Below, piece after piece: positions 50,299-52,024 of a stretch of 52,024 nucleotides of DNA. The stretch is from Eubacterium sp. (GTDB lineage: Bacteria; Bacillota; Clostridia; Lachnospirales; Lachnospiraceae), in assembly GCA_017433295.1 (NCBI GenBank), contig JAFRHL010000008.1:1-52024 (forward strand), written 5' to 3'. Below the pieces are notes generated by a model. It was given only the letters and a program-made list of their open reading frames with translations, was not told the origin of the DNA and did no database searches. Position 1 is the stretch's first letter. Each line of letters begins with the position of its first letter. A program made the position numbers and the translations under genes.

Positions 50299-51234
50299 AT
50301 GATTATTAAAGCAGTGAAACTCTATGACAACGGATTTATGACACAGACCCTTGCCTTTGGCGGCGAAGGGATGGAGGGGGTAGACTCTGCTGTGAGATAC
50401 CGGTCCAGCCTGCAGAACTATGTGATCGATACAGGAGACGAAGTGATCCTGGTCGATACGGGCATACCGGCGGAGGTCCCGGAGCAGATTCCGGACGAGA
50501 AGACCATGATTTATATGGGAAAGAAGGTCAATAACTATGTGGAAGCCCTGGCAGAGGCCGGATATAAGCCGGAGCAGGTCAGCAGCATACTGATCACCCA
50601 TAAACATGCTGATCATACCGGAGAGCTGCGCAACTTCCCGAACGCCAGGATCTATGCTGCAAGAACAGAGACGGAAGCGGATGAGTTAAAACCGTACCCG
50701 AATGTTATACCGGTAGACTTTACGGATGGTCCCTATAAGAATTTCCCGGCTTCTTTGAAGATTGCCGATGGAGTCTATTATATAGAGGCAAAAGGTCACA
50801 CCAACGGCAACAGCATTGTGATCGTAGAAGACCAGGGCCTTTATTATATGATACATGGGGATGTGACCTATACCGATGAGGCGCTATATATGAACAAGCT
50901 TTCTATTGTGTATGAAGATGTAGCCGCCGCAAGGGCGACGCTGGATGCGGTCCGGGAATTTGTAAAGAACAATCCGACGGTCTATTTGTCCACTCACACG
51001 CCCCTTGGATATGAGAACCTGGAGAACAAGCGGGTTGTAGACCTCGACCATATGCCGGAACCGCTTCCTGTGGGAGAGATAAAAGCGGCTGAGGCAACAG
51101 GCAAGTATATCTGCTCCGTTTGCGGATATGTATATGACCCGGCGGAGAATGGAGGAGTGCCCTTCGAGGATCTTCCTGACGACTGGAAATGTCCAAGGTG
51201 CAGGCAGGATAAGGAAAAGTTCAACAGGGCATAA
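50299..51234 (+). CDS. Metallo-beta-lactamase-fold hydrolase fused to rubredoxin
   Basis: 311 residues. The N-terminal 240 are an MBL-fold hydrolase with the metal motif HKHADH at 101-106, a later His in [11 protein letters not shown] and a final His (STHTPLGY). The last 45 residues are a complete rubredoxin, with CSVC at 272-275 and CPRC at 298-301 around [20 protein letters not shown]. Rubredoxin passes single electrons, so the fusion suggests a redox-linked enzyme, perhaps in oxygen or peroxide defence. It lacks the flavodoxin domain of flavo-diiron proteins, and the MBL part looks like a lactonase-type hydrolase instead. A superoxide dismutase gene follows 106 bases later. Substrate unknown. 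Confidence 0.9.
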   Translation: MIIKAVKLYDNGFMTQTLAFGGEGMEGVDSAVRYRSSLQNYVIDTGDEVILVDTGIPAEVPEQIPDEKTMIYMGKKVNNYVEALAEAGYKPEQVSSILITHKHADHTGELRNFPNARIYAARTETEADELKPYPNVIPVDFTDGPYKNFPASLKIADGVYYIEAKGHTNGNSIVIVEDQGLYYMIHGDVTYTDEALYMNKLSIVYEDVAAARATLDAVREFVKNNPTVYLSTHTPLGYENLENKRVVDLDHMPEPLPVGEIKAAEATGKYICSVCGYVYDPAENGGVPFEDLPDDWKCPRCRQDKEKFNRA

Positions 51235-51247
51235 AGGGACAAGGAGA

Positions 51248-51316
51248 GGAGACAGGGGACGGTTCTCTGTCTCCTTTTTTGGAGACAAAAGAGACAGAGA
51301 ACCGTCCCCTGTCTCC
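51248..51316. repeat. Facing pair of GACAGGGGACGGTTC units between the hydrolase and sod genes
   Basis: Plus unit at 51248-51274, followed directly by TTTTTT, and minus unit at 51291-51316. Each unit can fold alone (GGAGACAG with CTGTCTCC), and the two together make a longer stem. The T run makes the first a likely terminator. Confidence 0.88.
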
Positions 51317-51340
51317 CTAAATAGGGAAGGAGAATCAACT

Positions 51341-51958
51341 ATGTTTACCCAGTATAAATTACCTTTTGCCCATGATGCTTTGGAACCGGTGATTGACACC
51401 CTGACCATGGAGACCCATCACGGGAAGCATCATGCGGCATATACCGCAACTTTGAATACACTGGCTGAGAAAGCTGGAGTCCAGACCATGGAGATTACTG
51501 AGCTTTTGGCAGGCCTCGATCAGATCAGTGACCTGACCCTTCGTACCGGAATCCGTAATAACGGAGGCGGATATTACAATCATAACCTGTATTTCTCCAC
51601 TATTTCCCCGGATGGCGGCGGAGAGCCCCAAGGAGCTCTTGGGAAGAAGATTACAGAGACCTTCGGGAGCTTTGAGAATTTCAGGGAGCAGATTTCTGCC
51701 CTGGCATTAACGCAGTTCGGTTCCGGCTGGGCCTGGCTGTCCGTAACACCTTCGGGAGACCTGGTACTGTCAAACAGTGCCAACCAGGATAATCCGATCA
51801 GCCTTGGAACAGGAAATATCCCGATATTTACCATCGATGTATGGGAGCATGCCTATTATCTCAAGTATCGGAATCTCCGTCCGTCCTACGTGAAAGCATT
51901 TTTTGATGTCATAAACTGGGAAGCGATGGAAGAAAACTATCTCCGGGCTTTAACATAA
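51341..51958 (+). CDS. sodA: Superoxide dismutase, Fe/Mn family
   Basis: 205 residues from the ATG at 51341, preceded by GAAGGAG; the frame is open further upstream but that is read-through over the rubredoxin end and the repeats. It converts superoxide to oxygen and hydrogen peroxide. The metal ligands are visible: His26 (METHHGKHH), His81 (GGGYYNHNLYF), Asp166 and His170 (DVWEHAYYLKY). Gly77 and a Gln near 149 (SANQDNP) resemble Mn-type or cambialistic enzymes more than strict Fe ones. There is no signal peptide, so it is cytosolic. Beside a rubredoxin-linked hydrolase it suggests an oxygen-defence locus. Confidence 0.95.
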   Translation: MFTQYKLPFAHDALEPVIDTLTMETHHGKHHAAYTATLNTLAEKAGVQTMEITELLAGLDQISDLTLRTGIRNNGGGYYNHNLYFSTISPDGGGEPQGALGKKITETFGSFENFREQISALALTQFGSGWAWLSVTPSGDLVLSNSANQDNPISLGTGNIPIFTIDVWEHAYYLKYRNLRPSYVKAFFDVINWEAMEENYLRALT

Positions 51959-51977
51959 AACTTATTACATGAGAATG

Positions 51978-52024
51978 GAGAGACAGGGGACGGTTCAGGA
52001 GACAGAGAACCGTCCCCTGTCTCC
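51978..52024. repeat. Facing pair of GACAGGGGACGGTTC units at the window edge
   Basis: A plus half-unit (51978-51996) abuts a full minus unit (51997-52024), cut by the window end. It lies 20 bases after the sod stop and is a probable terminator. Confidence 0.85.

Noticed and set aside
51128-51340. Upstream extension of the superoxide dismutase frame
   Set aside because: It overlaps the rubredoxin coding end and two repeat units; the ATG at 51341 has a good ribosome binding site and matches the family start.

Overview
The window looks like the chromosome of a gut-type Clostridia, most likely family Lachnospiraceae. This rests on medium GC, strong AGGAGG ribosome binding sites, sigma-A promoters, Gram-positive lipoprotein and surface-protein signals, a clostridial-type single-chain PurL, a pyrophosphate-type phosphofructokinase and multi-membrane GGDEF proteins. 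The genus cannot be told from the sequence alone.

Layout. 1-1214: the tail of a small coiled-coil protein of the kind carried by conjugative elements, then an Rpn-type PD-(D/E)XK nuclease. 1399-4654: rmlA and rmlC (dTDP-rhamnose branch), then an exported Ig-like/glycerophosphodiesterase fusion. 4781-17546: mostly housekeeping genes (orphan PTS IIB-like protein, ABC-F ATPase, DUF1015 protein, D,D-carboxypeptidase, zinc phospholipase C-like protein, phosphofructokinase, PrsW-like protease, a small Cys protein, PurL).

17558-33377 is a cyclic-di-GMP signalling island. It holds a periplasmic-binding-domain GGDEF protein, a beta-helix lipoprotein framed by inverted 190-bp repeats, a GGDEF gene wrecked by an internal deletion, a PAS/EAL phosphodiesterase, a multi-membrane GGDEF protein, a propeller-sensor HD-GYP protein and, on the other strand, a dCACHE-GGDEF gene overlapping an orphan TRAP-type solute-binding lipoprotein. 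Divergent from that pair, 33951-48935 encodes a 4,994-residue mosaic surface protein built from repeated modules, including four cap-plus-beta-helix units. It has no visible cell-wall anchor. Its position suggests, but does not prove, that the signalling genes govern surface attachment.

49207-52024: a second Rpn-type nuclease with a perfect inverted repeat over its promoter, a metallo-beta-lactamase/rubredoxin fusion and a superoxide dismutase. From 30711 rightwards the gaps are filled with a GACAGGGGACGGTTC repeat family, often as facing pairs that would fold into long hairpins. A second, unrelated family of structured repeats sits upstream of the phospholipase-like gene, purL and the c-di-GMP operon. 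No tRNA, rRNA or CRISPR array was seen.
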